Source of the DNA: Streptomyces sp. NBC_00490
GTDB taxonomy: Bacteria > Actinomycetota > Actinomycetes > Streptomycetales > Streptomycetaceae
Direction of reading: 5' to 3'
DNA: 64,000 bases
Assembly (NCBI RefSeq): GCF_036013645.1
Contig: NZ_CP107869.1
Coordinates: 10,416,001-10,480,000, forward strand
Under the pieces are notes generated by a model. That model had not been told where the DNA came from and ran no database searches. It saw only the letters and a list, made by a program, of their open reading frames with translations. A program made the position numbers and the translations under genes. Each line of letters opens with the position of its first letter. The stretch's first letter is position 1. This document shows, piece after piece, positions 52,528-60,993 of this stretch.

Positions 52528-53331
52528 TCAGGGTTGTGTTTGGCGGTGTTGGTGCCAGGCGGTGGTGGCGTGTTGCATGGGGGTGGCCCAGTCGTCGGGG
52601 CTTTGGGCGGCGATGGAGTCCCACAGTCGGTGCTGGGCGCGGGCGAGAGCATTGAGGCCCTGAGGTGGGGCGTGTTTCCAGGCGGGGTGGGTGGCGGCTG
52701 CTGTTTCGGCTTGCTGGCAGGTGTGGCCGTGGGTGATGAGCCAGAGTAGCCAGAGGGCGGGGTCGATCCAGGGGGCGCCGGTGGAGGCCCATCCCCAGTC
52801 AACCAGGAGCGCTCCGCTGGTGGTGATGAGGAGGTTGTGGGGGTTCCAGTCGGTGTGCAGGAGGCTGTTGCCGGCGAACCAGGTGAGGTCTGCGGGGTCG
52901 TCCACGTAGGTCCTGAGCCGGTGCGTCATGGACTTCAGTTCGAGGGGCGGCGCGGGTAGCGCGGCCAGCCGGGTCATGGTGGCCGTGATGGCGGGCAGGT
53001 CGGGGGAGGCGGGCGTGTAGTCGGCGTGGTGGCCTTGGACGTATTCGAAGCCGAGGAGGCTCCAGCCGTCTTCTTCGATGTGCCAGTGCAGTGCCGGCGC
53101 GATGCCCTTCAGATGCGGGCTGAGGTGTGCTTCGCGCTGTTGGGTCCACACGCGCGGGTGGTCCAGGGGCAGGCCTTTGACGAACAGGGTGCGGTCGGTG
53201 GTTTGTACGCGGGCGGCGATGGCGCTGTTGAGGCCGGCGCTGATGGTCCCGGTGTCGATGACGGGGCCGCTGATCTTCTCGATCAGCCGCAGCACGGTGT
53301 CCGGGAGTTGGGTAAGCCGCTGCGTGGGCAA
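52528..53331 (-). CDS. Phosphotransferase (APH/choline kinase-like)
   Basis: 267 residues with the aminoglycoside phosphotransferase fold: ATP-site Lys52 in LFVKGLPL, the catalytic HTDWNPHN (159-166) and the metal-binding Asp178 in LLVDWGWAS. The substrate may be a small molecule or the peptide product of the neighbouring genes. It lies 71 nt downstream of the candidate precursor gene and is the last gene in the transcript with the radical SAM enzyme. It could be a modifying or self-protection enzyme. Confidence 0.85.
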   Translation of the reverse strand: MPTQRLTQLPDTVLRLIEKISGPVIDTGTISAGLNSAIAARVQTTDRTLFVKGLPLDHPRVWTQQREAHLSPHLKGIAPALHWHIEEDGWSLLGFEYVQGHHADYTPASPDLPAITATMTRLAALPAPPLELKSMTHRLRTYVDDPADLTWFAGNSLLHTDWNPHNLLITTSGALLVDWGWASTGAPWIDPALWLLWLITHGHTCQQAETAAATHPAWKHAPPQGLNALARAQHRLWDSIAAQSPDDWATPMQHATTAWHQHRQTQP

Positions 53332-53402
53332 GCGCTTCTCCTCTGCGGGGCGGGGCGGGCGGGGCGGGGTGGTGGCGGGGCCGTGTGGCCCCGGCGGGCG
53401 GT

Positions 53403-53543
53403 TCAGTTGTAGGGGTTGTCTTCTCCGCAGCCCGGCAGGGTGGGGGCGGTCAGTTCTTCCACGTCGGCGACGAAGATGATCTGGTCCGGGTCTTGCGTGT
53501 CGGGTTCCGGTTTGTGGGTCAGTTCGATCATGACAGCGGGCAT
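53403..53543 (-). CDS. Candidate RiPP precursor peptide (46 residues)
   Basis: A 46-residue frame from ATG 53543 to TGA 53403, 9 nt after the radical SAM gene, with GAGG about 8 nt before the start. The N-terminal part is polar (IELTHKPEPDTQDPD); the middle is FVADVEELTAP; the end is LPGCGEDNPYN with one Cys, Gly pairs and a C-terminal Tyr-Asn. A charged leader followed by a compact Gly/Cys/Pro-rich core is what a ribosomally made, post-translationally modified peptide looks like. I do not recognise the core family; a second Met at residue 5 could be the start. Confidence 0.6.
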   Translation of the reverse strand: MPAVMIELTHKPEPDTQDPDQIIFVADVEELTAPTLPGCGEDNPYN

Positions 53544-53552
53544 GTGGCTACC

Positions 53553-54653
53553 TCATTTTCCGTGTTGGCAGTAGTGCTTCAGTGGTGCCTTCGCCTCCTG
53601 GAGGACTTTCGCCATCGGCCGGCAGACCCGGCAGGTGCCGGACAGGGTGCAGCCGTTGCATCCTCCGGTGCGAAGCATGAGGGAGTCGGCGATTTGGCCG
53701 AGCCGTGCGAGGCCTTCCACGCCCTCGGTGATCAGGTCGATGTTCGGTTCGCGGCCGACCTTGCAGATCGAGGCCCGTCCGAACGGGTCGGCGTGGAAGA
53801 ACGTCACGCCCGCGGGGCAGCCGGTGAACGGCTGCCGGTTCGTCAGGTGCTCGGGGGACTGCTGCGGCAACGGCTCGGCAGTGCCGTGGATCGTCGGCGA
53901 GATGTTGGCGTACTCGCGAAACGCCACCCCGAGGCGGCGCGCCCAGGTGCGCATGGCGTCTGCTTCGTGTGCGTTGTCCCGGACGATGAGCAGGCTCAGG
54001 TCGATGTTCAGGCCCGCCGCGAGCGCCTTCTCCAGGCCGCGGGTGAAGCGGTCGAATCCGCCGCGGCGGCGCGTCACCCGGTCATAGGTAGCGGCGGTCG
54101 CGCCGTACAGACTCAGTGTCAGCTTGGCCGGCGGGTATTCGCGCAGGAGGTGGAGGATGCGGTCGTTGTGGAGCCGGGATCCGTTGGACAGGATCTCCAG
54201 TTGCATGCCGAGCTCGTAGGCGAGTCGGTAGGCCGGCGGGAAGTCGGGGTCGATCAGCGGCTCCCCGCCGGTCATCTGCAGCCAGACCACGCCCGCGTCG
54301 CGCATCACGGTCAACAGCGTGCGCTTGCCGTCGATGTCCAGGCCCTCGAAGCGTTTCTGGCCCAGGTAGCACATCACGCAGTCGTAGTCGCAGCCCAGGT
54401 TGAGCTCCCAGGTGGCGCGGCTGAACGCGTACGGCCCGGCCTCGCGCAGCAGAACAACATCTGCGACGTGCCGGCCGGTCAGGTTCAGGTCCCATTGCGT
54501 ACGGACCGCATCCGCGAGCCAGGCCGGCACGAGGACGGCCCCAGGCGCGCGCAGTTCCTCAAACCGGGCCGCGGGCAGCTGCAAGGCCTTGGGGCTGCCC
54601 GGCCGCAGAATCAGGTGCCGGTTACCGAACGGTGTGGCGATGAGTTCGTGCAT
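53553..54653 (-). CDS. Radical SAM/SPASM peptide-modifying enzyme
   Basis: 366 residues. The SAM cluster motif C-x3-C-x2-C is CDYDCVMC with Cys88, Cys92 and Cys95. Next come GGEPL in QMTGGEPLIDPD, and strands typical of the partial barrel. The C-terminus is Cys-rich (FTGCPAGVTFF, SICKVG, GGCNGCTLSGTCRVCRP, HYCQHG), enough for one or two auxiliary clusters (SPASM/twitch). Such enzymes form C-C, C-S or C-N crosslinks in short peptides or cleave them. The first 75 residues could be a precursor-recognition domain. The gene is flanked by the peptide candidate and by the hairpin array. Confidence 0.85.
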   Translation of the reverse strand: MHELIATPFGNRHLILRPGSPKALQLPAARFEELRAPGAVLVPAWLADAVRTQWDLNLTGRHVADVVLLREAGPYAFSRATWELNLGCDYDCVMCYLGQKRFEGLDIDGKRTLLTVMRDAGVVWLQMTGGEPLIDPDFPPAYRLAYELGMQLEILSNGSRLHNDRILHLLREYPPAKLTLSLYGATAATYDRVTRRRGGFDRFTRGLEKALAAGLNIDLSLLIVRDNAHEADAMRTWARRLGVAFREYANISPTIHGTAEPLPQQSPEHLTNRQPFTGCPAGVTFFHADPFGRASICKVGREPNIDLITEGVEGLARLGQIADSLMLRTGGCNGCTLSGTCRVCRPMAKVLQEAKAPLKHYCQHGK

Positions 54654-54687
54654 ATCGGTTTCCCTTGGTCACCGGAGCGTCGCCCGC

Positions 54688-54914
54688 GGTGCCGGACCGT
54701 TCGGGGGGAGACGGTCCGGCACCGGGTTGATCCCGGCGCTGGGCGGGCTACAGGCCATCCAGCGCCGGGCGTTGGCCCTTGTCCCCTGGTCACCGTCTGG
54801 CCGGGGGACAAGGGTGTGGGGCCCCTGGCGCCGGCCGTGGGGGAACGGGATCGACGCCAGGGGCGTTGGGCCCGTGCGCGGCAGGGGAGTGGCGACCGGG
54901 GTGCCGCGCACGGG
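54688..54914 (-). other. Array of five consecutive perfect hairpins
   Basis: Between the dehydrogenase stop and the radical SAM start lie five non-overlapping perfect inverted repeats: 54688-54723 (GGTGCCGGACCGT, 13-bp stem, 10-nt loop), 54732-54769 (CCCGGCGCTGG, 11, 16), 54776-54814 (CCCTTGTCCCC, 11, 17), 54821-54864 (GCCCCTGGCG, 10, 24) and 54871-54914 (CCCGTGCGCGGCA, 13, 18). Stem sequences differ, so this is not a repeat array; each pair is individually maintained. It could be multi-step termination, an attenuator, or a structured RNA. Confidence 0.85.
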
Positions 54915-54917
54915 AGT

Positions 54918-56168
54918 TCATGCGGCGGCAGGCTGGCCTCTCGCCGCTGGGCTGGGGGTGGCCGCCATCTGCTGGGACCAGTCGGTGGTGGGGAGGCCGA
55001 GGGCGGTGTTGGCGAGGTGGATGCGCTGGAACTCGCCGGGCCCGGCGGGTGCGTAGGTGTGCTGGACATCGCGGAAGAGGCGCTGAAGCACATAGTCGCC
55101 GTCGAGTGCGTGGGCCCCGTGCAGTTCCATGGCGTCGCGTCCGGTGGCTGCGGCAAGCTCATGCCCGGCGTGTTTCGCGCCGATCAACACGCTGTCGCAT
55201 GGCACACCTTGGTCGAGGAGGTGTACGGCGTGGTAGGCGGTGCAGGTGGCTTCCTGGAGGCGTGCCTGCATGGCGCCGAGGCGGTCGCAGACGACGGGGA
55301 GGTCGGCGAGGTGGGCGCCGTAGCGCGGGCGGGTGCTCAGCCATCTTGCGGTGGTGGCGACGAAGGCTTCGTGCAGGCCGAGGCTGAGGGCGGTGAGGTT
55401 GGGACGCCCGTAGACGATGCTGCTGCTCTGCGCCACGTGCAGGCCCTGGCCCAGTTCGCCGAGCATCGCTGCAGCGGGGACCCGCACTCGGTCGAGGATG
55501 AGGCGGCCGGCGCTGAAGCCGTGCAGGCCCAGGCGGGCCCGGTGCGGGGCCAGACTCACCCCCTTGCGGTCGTGCTCGACCAGGAACGCGGTCAGCGCCT
55601 TCGAGGCGGTGGTGTCGGCCGGGGCGGTGCGGGCGACGACGACGTGCAGGCCGGCGAGATGACTGTTGCCGATGTGCAGCTTCTCGCCGCTGATCACCCA
55701 CTCGCCCTGTCCTGCGGGGACGGCAATCGTCTCGATGCCGCCGATGTGCCCGCCGATGTGCGGCTCGGTGACCGCGATCGACAGCAACACTGAGCCCTCG
55801 GCAGCGGTGGGCAGCCACTGCGCCTGCTGCTCGGGGGTGCCCCAGTGGCACAGGGCGCCGATGGGGATCAGGCCGGCTTGCAGGATGGCGGCCGCGGCAG
55901 CGGAGACCACGGTCAGGCGGTGGACCAGAACCGTCCGTGCGACATGCCCGGCACCCCTGCCGCCGTATTCGGCCGGGACGGTGATGCCGAACCAGCCCAG
56001 CTTGGCCATGAGCTCGGGCAGCTTGCCCTCCACCTGGTGTGGGGCGGCCTCCATGCGCTCCACGCGCGCGGCGGCCTCGCCGGTCGCGAACGCGTCGGCC
56101 TGCTCCCACAGTTCCAGGTGGGCAGCCGTCAGGAAGGGCACCAGTGAGGCGGGTGGGGTGGTAGGCAT
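54918..56168 (-). CDS. Acyl-CoA dehydrogenase-like flavoprotein
   Basis: 416 residues with the three-domain ACAD layout: helical N-terminus with GWFGITVPAEYGGRGAGHVA, flavin/middle domain with SIAVTEPHIGGHIGGIETIA and EWVISGEKLHIGNSHLAGLH, and C-terminal helices ending QRLFRDVQHTYAPAGPGEFQ. The FAD-binding pattern is preserved; the usual catalytic base near the end is not obvious to me, so it may oxidise an unusual substrate. A decayed partial paralogue lies at 42.2 kb. It is transcribed towards the radical SAM gene across the hairpin array. Confidence 0.82.
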   Translation of the reverse strand: MPTTPPASLVPFLTAAHLELWEQADAFATGEAAARVERMEAAPHQVEGKLPELMAKLGWFGITVPAEYGGRGAGHVARTVLVHRLTVVSAAAAAILQAGLIPIGALCHWGTPEQQAQWLPTAAEGSVLLSIAVTEPHIGGHIGGIETIAVPAGQGEWVISGEKLHIGNSHLAGLHVVVARTAPADTTASKALTAFLVEHDRKGVSLAPHRARLGLHGFSAGRLILDRVRVPAAAMLGELGQGLHVAQSSSIVYGRPNLTALSLGLHEAFVATTARWLSTRPRYGAHLADLPVVCDRLGAMQARLQEATCTAYHAVHLLDQGVPCDSVLIGAKHAGHELAAATGRDAMELHGAHALDGDYVLQRLFRDVQHTYAPAGPGEFQRIHLANTALGLPTTDWSQQMAATPSPAARGQPAAA

Positions 56169-56270
56169 GTCGTCTCCCTGTCCTGAGCGAGGTCGCCGAG
56201 TACGGTGCGCCCGGCGTCCCGGGCGGCCGGCGGGGGGTGAGGATGAGGCTGAGGAGGGGTTGGCGCCGGC

Positions 56271-56921
56271 TCAGTGCGCGGGCGCTCTGGCAGCCAGGGC
56301 CTGCATCACCGTGGTGCCGGTGTCCTTGACGATGTCGAGGAGGTGCTGGGCCTGGGCCAGGGGGCGGGGTTCGGGGTCGATGACACACACCGTTCCCCAC
56401 GCGACACCAGAGTCCGGGTCGATGAGGGGTGCGCCGAAGTACGAGCGGATGCCGAGTGCGTCGGTTACGTGGTTGCCGGCGAAGCGGGGGCTGGCGTACA
56501 CGTCGGGTAACGGCAGTGCTCGTTGGCGGGCGATGACTTCCGGGCACCAGCCGTGGCGGCGGCTCATGCTGCGGCCCACCGGGATCAGCCCGCTGTCCGG
56601 GGGCGGCTGATGCAGACCAATAAAGGTCTGCTGAGGCCAGAAGATGTTGACGAAGCCGTAGGCGAGTCCGGTCCGTTCGGCCATCTCCCGCGCGAGCTGG
56701 TCCATGCGATCGTGCGCTGCTGGGGCGATGCCGAAGCGTGCGATCACCTCCTGCCGCGCCTGCTCCACGGCGAGCAGCTGCGCGGTAGCGGCGCTGATCG
56801 ATGCGGGTTGGTGGGGCAGCAGGCCGGGCGGCGCCATTACCGCCTCCCCGGGGGAAGCCAGCGGGCGAGCGCCGGTGAGCCCGGCGGCTGCGGGGGAGTG
56901 CACGAGGGGATGGTGGGTCAT
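56271..56921 (-). CDS. GAF domain protein
   Basis: 216 residues. A GAF fold occupies about 60-210: ERTGLAYGFVNIFWPQQTFI, RHGWCPEVIARQRALPLPDV, SYFGAPLIDPDSGVAWGTVC, then VIDPEPRPL. GAF domains sense small ligands or redox state. It begins one base inside the CvnD stop (TGATG), so it belongs to the conservon transcript. The order conservon, GAF, dehydrogenase links sensing to the downstream enzymes. Confidence 0.82.
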   Translation of the reverse strand: MTHHPLVHSPAAAGLTGARPLASPGEAVMAPPGLLPHQPASISAATAQLLAVEQARQEVIARFGIAPAAHDRMDQLAREMAERTGLAYGFVNIFWPQQTFIGLHQPPPDSGLIPVGRSMSRRHGWCPEVIARQRALPLPDVYASPRFAGNHVTDALGIRSYFGAPLIDPDSGVAWGTVCVIDPEPRPLAQAQHLLDIVKDTGTTVMQALAARAPAH

Positions 56922-57553
56922 CACATGTCCAAGGGGTCTGGGGTGGTGAGGCAGGTGAGGGCGTGGTCGACGAGGGTGACCAGGGCCGCCGCGACCTGGG
57001 TGGCCTCGCGGGCGTCGCAGCGCACCATCGGGATGTCGGGGGCGATGTCGAGGGCCTGGCGGACATCCTCGTGAGGGAAAAGGCGGGCGCCGTCGAACGG
57101 ATTGATCGCGATGATGAACGGCAGTCGGATCTGTTCGAAGAACGACACCGCCAGAAAGCTGTCCTCGAGGCGGCGGGTGTCGATCAGCACGACGGCGCCT
57201 ACTGCTCCGCTGCACACGTCGTACCAGAGGTGGGAGAACCGCTGTTGGCCGGGCGTGCCGAACAACAGCAGCTCGAATGGGTGGGGGTCCTGGAAGCCGA
57301 CGCGGCCGAAGTCGAACGCCACCGTCGTGGTCGTCTTGGAGGCCACGTGGTCGAGGCTGTCGACCGGCAGGCTCGCTTCGGTGAGGCGTTCTTCGGTGGT
57401 CAGCGGCGGAATGTCGCTGATGGCGCCGACCGCGGTGGTCTTCCCGGCCCCGAACCCACCAGCGATCACCACCTTGAACACCGTGCGGCCTGCACCGGTC
57501 TCGGCGTGCCCGTGCGCTGCGGGACCGTCAGGGCGGCAGGTTGGACTATTCAT
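56921..57553 (-). CDS. cvnD: Conservon GTPase CvnD
   Basis: 210 residues, MglA/Ras-like. The P-loop is GGFGAGKTTAVG, switch II GTPGQQRFSHLW is present, and the base-recognition motif is INPFDG in place of the usual NKxD, so nucleotide specificity may be altered. CvnD proteins act with CvnA-C in a membrane-associated signalling complex in Streptomyces. Its start lies 8 nt inside the cvnC end. Confidence 0.9.
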   Translation of the reverse strand: MNSPTCRPDGPAAHGHAETGAGRTVFKVVIAGGFGAGKTTAVGAISDIPPLTTEERLTEASLPVDSLDHVASKTTTTVAFDFGRVGFQDPHPFELLLFGTPGQQRFSHLWYDVCSGAVGAVVLIDTRRLEDSFLAVSFFEQIRLPFIIAINPFDGARLFPHEDVRQALDIAPDIPMVRCDAREATQVAAALVTLVDHALTCLTTPDPLDM

Positions 57554-57929
57554 CGAGCCACTTCATCGTCAGCGCGGCGCGCAGCCGCAGGAGCAGATCT
57601 TGGTCGGGATCGGACGCTCCGCCGGCGGCGGGGATGAGGACGTGGGCGGCCAGGAGGTCGCTGATGAGGATCTTGGCGGGGGTCAGGCCGCAGCCCAGGG
57701 TGCCTGCCAGTTCGGCGACCGATCGCGGCCGGGCCCGGCACAGGGCCGTGATCCGCCCGCACTCCTCCGGCAAGCCTGGTCCCGGGCGGCCGGTGCCGGG
57801 GTGCAGCACCGACTCCAGGCGCAGCCGGTATCGCGGCCGGGTGCGGCCTCGAGTGAGCGCATACGGTCTGACGAAGGCCGTCGTGTCCGGATCGGCCGCC
57901 ACCGAAGGGCGCCGCGCGGCGGGTGTCAT
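57546..57929 (-). CDS. cvnC: Conservon DUF742 protein CvnC
   Basis: 127 residues of the DUF742 family: FVRPYALTRGRTRPRYRLRL at the N-terminus, then helices (SVAELAGTLGCGLTPAKILI) resembling a winged helix and the end AALTMKWLDE. It contacts CvnA-B in the complex by family knowledge. The start at 57929 overlaps the cvnB stop by ATGA; longer frames upstream are unlikely. Confidence 0.88.
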   Translation of the reverse strand: MTPAARRPSVAADPDTTAFVRPYALTRGRTRPRYRLRLESVLHPGTGRPGPGLPEECGRITALCRARPRSVAELAGTLGCGLTPAKILISDLLAAHVLIPAAGGASDPDQDLLLRLRAALTMKWLDE

Positions 57930-58420
57930 CGTGTGGTGTCGGCGGGGAGGGTACGGGCCGGGGTCAGCATGTGGGGTTCGAACGCCGTCACCAGGCGCCC
58001 CATTTCGAAGCCCACGGTGCCGGCGTCGGCCTCCGGGGTGGTCACCACGCAGAGCACGGTGTCGACGAACTGCTGCCCGATCCCGTTGTGACTGCCGAAG
58101 GCGGTGCTGCGGCCGGCGAACTGAATGAAGATTAGCGAGTCCGGGCGCTCGATGATGATCTGCCGCGGCAGGTGCTTCTCGTGCCGGGGCCCGGTGATGC
58201 TGCCGCCCAAGGAGGCCAGCCCGCACACGGCCGCCGCCAGTTCATCCGCCCAGTCTCTGTCGATGTCACTGTCCAGTAAGGCGACGCCGTCACGCGAGGC
58301 CAGCACCGCATGGGTGGCACCGGCGACCTCGTTCACGAACTCGCGCAACAGCCAGGCCATCGACTCCCGGTGCTCCCCGGGGCCGTCAGAAGTGGATACG
58401 GGATCACTGTGCGGAAACAT
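57926..58420 (-). CDS. cvnB: Conservon roadblock/LC7 protein CvnB
   Basis: 164 residues with a roadblock/LC7 domain: MAWLLREFVNEVAGATHAVL, SRDGVALLDSDIDRDWADEL, SLIFIQFAGRSTAFGSHN. These small proteins regulate Ras-like GTPases such as CvnD. It is 40 nt downstream of cvnA. Confidence 0.88.
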   Translation of the reverse strand: MFPHSDPVSTSDGPGEHRESMAWLLREFVNEVAGATHAVLASRDGVALLDSDIDRDWADELAAAVCGLASLGGSITGPRHEKHLPRQIIIERPDSLIFIQFAGRSTAFGSHNGIGQQFVDTVLCVVTTPEADAGTVGFEMGRLVTAFEPHMLTPARTLPADTTR

Positions 58421-58460
58421 GCGGAGGACTCCAAGAAGAGAAGAGAGGGTGGGGGAGGGG

Positions 58461-59939
58461 TTAGTGGGATGCCGGGGGCTGGTGCGGCAGCGCGGTGGTG
58501 GTGGGGCCAGCGGCGCGGTAGGCGTTGCGGAAAGCGCCCGCCAGCCCCGCCGTGGCAGTCCCGGTGGGCACCGCCGCGGCCGTACCTGGAGGCGGCAGAC
58601 CGGCCCCCTTCTTCCGCTGCGGCAGCCCGGTCGGCCCCACGGCCGTGGCCGGAGCCGGGTCGGGACGGCGTGGAGCGGGAACTGGTGCGGGTCCTGACGC
58701 GGCCGGTGGCACGGGGGCCGGCGCGCTGGCGGCTGTCAGGTCTTCGACGTCGTTGGGCTGGATGGGGACGAGGAGGCGGCGGGGGATGACGACCAGGGCC
58801 GTGGTGCCGCCCAGCACGTTCTCGGACAAGGTGGCGGTCAGGCCGTGCCGTTGTGCGATTTTGGCTGCGGTGAGCAGGCCGAAGTGGCCGCGGCGTACCT
58901 GGTCGCTGACGTCGATCGTGTCCGGCGCGGCCAGCAGCTGGTTGAGCTGCGCGCGCACCGATGGCTGCATACGCAGGGCGCGGTCCTCCACCTCGATGGC
59001 CAACCCCACCGGAACCGGCTGCGCCCGCACCATCACCCGGGTCTCGGGGGCGGAGAAGCGGCAGCCGTTCTCGATCAGCTCGGCCAGCAGATGGGACAGG
59101 TCCGGCCCCACCTGCTGCGCCAGCCCAATCGCAGCCCCGGCCTGGCCGGCCACCACGTCCACGCGGGGATAGGCCACCACCTCCGAGACCGCGCCGCGCA
59201 GCACCACCGACAACGACACCGGCCGCCTCGTGGCCCGCAGCGACTGGCCTCCCAGCACACCCGTGCTTTCCACCTGCCGCCTAATCCGGGTCACCAGATG
59301 GTCCAACTGGTAGATGCGGTGCAGGAGTTCGGCGTCGTCGGTCGCGCCCTCCAGATCCGACAGCGCGGCCAAGGCCTTCTCCACCAGCGCATGTTCACGC
59401 TGCGCCAGGCGGCGCAGCACCTCAAGCAGCACCGCCGACTGCCGACTGGCATGCACTTCAGCCAGCGAGCACACCACCCGCTCCTGAAGCTCGCCCAGCA
59501 GCCGTTTCACCTCCGACGTCGCAGGCTCATCGCCCACCGCCTGCACGAACACGAACGGGGAGGGGATCCCCTCCCCGCGCAGCAGCGCATCGACCGCCGC
59601 CTGCGTTGCCTTCTCCACGTCAGCGATGGCGTCCTGCACGCCCGCCAACTGGCCATCGAAGTGGTGCTGGACGGTCCGGGCCGCTGTCCTCGTACGGCCC
59701 CAAGCGATCAGACCGTTCACTCCGAGGCCGCAGGCCATCGCGCCGAAGATGGTCCCCGGCGGTACCGGCAGGGTCCACCAGGCCAGGGCGGCGGAGCCGA
59801 GTAACGCGCCGTCCACCAGCCGCGGCGGTAAGACCGCGGTGCGGATCTGACCGTGCAGGCCGCGGTGCACCGGAGCGCCCCGTCTCCTCCTGTGCCGACG
59901 GGGGGTTGCGGCGGTGGCGGGGGATACGCCGTCAGACAT
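58461..59939 (-). CDS. cvnA: Conservon sensor histidine kinase-like CvnA
   Basis: 492 residues. Two membrane segments near 38-85 (ALLGSAALAWWTLPVPPGTI) precede a helical dimerisation region (LDHLVTRIRRQVESTG) and a GHKL ATPase: N-box ELIENGCRFSAP and G2-like RRGHFGLLTAAKIAQRHGL. A Pro/Ala-rich tail completes it. The kinase-like fold is intact, but CvnA proteins are not shown to phosphorylate a regulator. GAGGATTGTC precedes the ATG at 59939. Confidence 0.88.
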   Translation of the reverse strand: MSDGVSPATAATPRRHRRRRGAPVHRGLHGQIRTAVLPPRLVDGALLGSAALAWWTLPVPPGTIFGAMACGLGVNGLIAWGRTRTAARTVQHHFDGQLAGVQDAIADVEKATQAAVDALLRGEGIPSPFVFVQAVGDEPATSEVKRLLGELQERVVCSLAEVHASRQSAVLLEVLRRLAQREHALVEKALAALSDLEGATDDAELLHRIYQLDHLVTRIRRQVESTGVLGGQSLRATRRPVSLSVVLRGAVSEVVAYPRVDVVAGQAGAAIGLAQQVGPDLSHLLAELIENGCRFSAPETRVMVRAQPVPVGLAIEVEDRALRMQPSVRAQLNQLLAAPDTIDVSDQVRRGHFGLLTAAKIAQRHGLTATLSENVLGGTTALVVIPRRLLVPIQPNDVEDLTAASAPAPVPPAASGPAPVPAPRRPDPAPATAVGPTGLPQRKKGAGLPPPGTAAAVPTGTATAGLAGAFRNAYRAAGPTTTALPHQPPASH

Positions 59940-60007
59940 GACAATCCTCAACAACGAGTGCGGATGAATGGCGAGAGCGCGGTGCAGTGCGGAAGGCGTC
60001 TCGGCGG

Positions 60008-60805
60008 TCAGGGCGATGGCGGGAGTACGGCCTTGACGGTCTTGCCGATGACCTCGCCGGCGTCGCTGCGCAGCAGCTCCCAGGCCAACTGGCCCTTGGC
60101 GTGGGCGACCCACCACAGCCCCGTCACCGGCGGGTAGCCGTCGGTGCCCTGACTGACGATCTCCTCAAAGCCCGGAAAGTCCGGGAGGGCGTCGTCGACC
60201 TCGATGATCAGCTCACCCTGTCGGCTCGGGCAGATCAGCCGGATGGGAACCATGCGGTCCGGGAAGAGCTTCGCGTGCCGCACTACGTTGTCCATGAGGT
60301 GGCCGCAGACGCGGGTCGCGATGTCGATGTTGCCCGGCCAGCGAGCCACCGTCAGCCGCGGCCGCACCCGCAACCGCACGTTGGAACCGACGAACTCATC
60401 CCCCTTCAACCGGTCCTCCCACCGATAGGCGGGCTGAGCGCCGAGATCGCGGCAGTCCTCGAGCGCTGCGCGCAGGGCACGTGCATCGGTGAGCCAGCCG
60501 CCGTCCCCCGGACAGATGCGCCAGTGCGGGCCCGGGCCGTTGGTGTAGCGCACTGGCGGAATCGCCACTGTGCCTCCACCGCCGATCGCGCGGGTGTGCT
60601 CGACCTCCCACTGGGCTGAGGTGCCTGCGGGGACGAAGTAGTAGACGACGTTCGTGTGGGGGTCCTCGGCGACGGCTCCGCAGCGGCCGCCCAAGATCGT
60701 CATCGCGGCGACGCCGAGCGGCTGTGGCACGCGGATCGCATCCCAGTCCTGACCGGCGTCGTGCAGCGCGAATCCGGCTGCGATCGATAAAGGGTTGGTC
60801 GGCAT
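60008..60805 (-). CDS. Bifunctional primase-like N-domain fused to HATPase domain
   Basis: 265 residues. The N-terminal half (LSIAAGFALHDAGQDWDAIR, ILGGRCGAVAEDPHTNVVYY) resembles the primase/polymerase-like domain of Streptomyces regulators. The C-terminal half is a GHKL ATPase (CGHLMDNVVRHAKLF as N-box; LIIEVDDALPDFPGFEE). It starts at 60805 with AGGAG upstream. It lies 68 nt upstream of cvnA and diverges from the XRE-TPR gene, so it probably feeds a signal into the conservon. Confidence 0.75.
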   Translation of the reverse strand: MPTNPLSIAAGFALHDAGQDWDAIRVPQPLGVAAMTILGGRCGAVAEDPHTNVVYYFVPAGTSAQWEVEHTRAIGGGGTVAIPPVRYTNGPGPHWRICPGDGGWLTDARALRAALEDCRDLGAQPAYRWEDRLKGDEFVGSNVRLRVRPRLTVARWPGNIDIATRVCGHLMDNVVRHAKLFPDRMVPIRLICPSRQGELIIEVDDALPDFPGFEEIVSQGTDGYPPVTGLWWVAHAKGQLAWELLRSDAGEVIGKTVKAVLPPSP

Positions 60806-60993
60806 CACGGCTCCTTGAAGCGCCGACGAGTAGGTGGGCTCCAGCGTGGCCGTCGTGGGCGTCGCAAACGAGGGCTTTGAGAGGTCTTTCAAGTGCCTCT
60901 AATGGGACTTTTGTTGGGCTAACGAGGTGATGACTAGCCAGATAGAGGGCCTGAGGTGACACTGACTGCAGTGTTCGAGATGGAGGTGCAGCA

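Noticed and set aside
54688..54914. CRISPR-like or direct-repeat array
   Set aside because: The stems are all different in sequence; there is no repeated unit, only consecutive hairpins.
55159..57066. A 635-codon minus-strand frame across the dehydrogenase, GAF and CvnD genes
   Set aside because: It is Arg/Pro/Ala-rich and crosses three well-supported genes in another frame.
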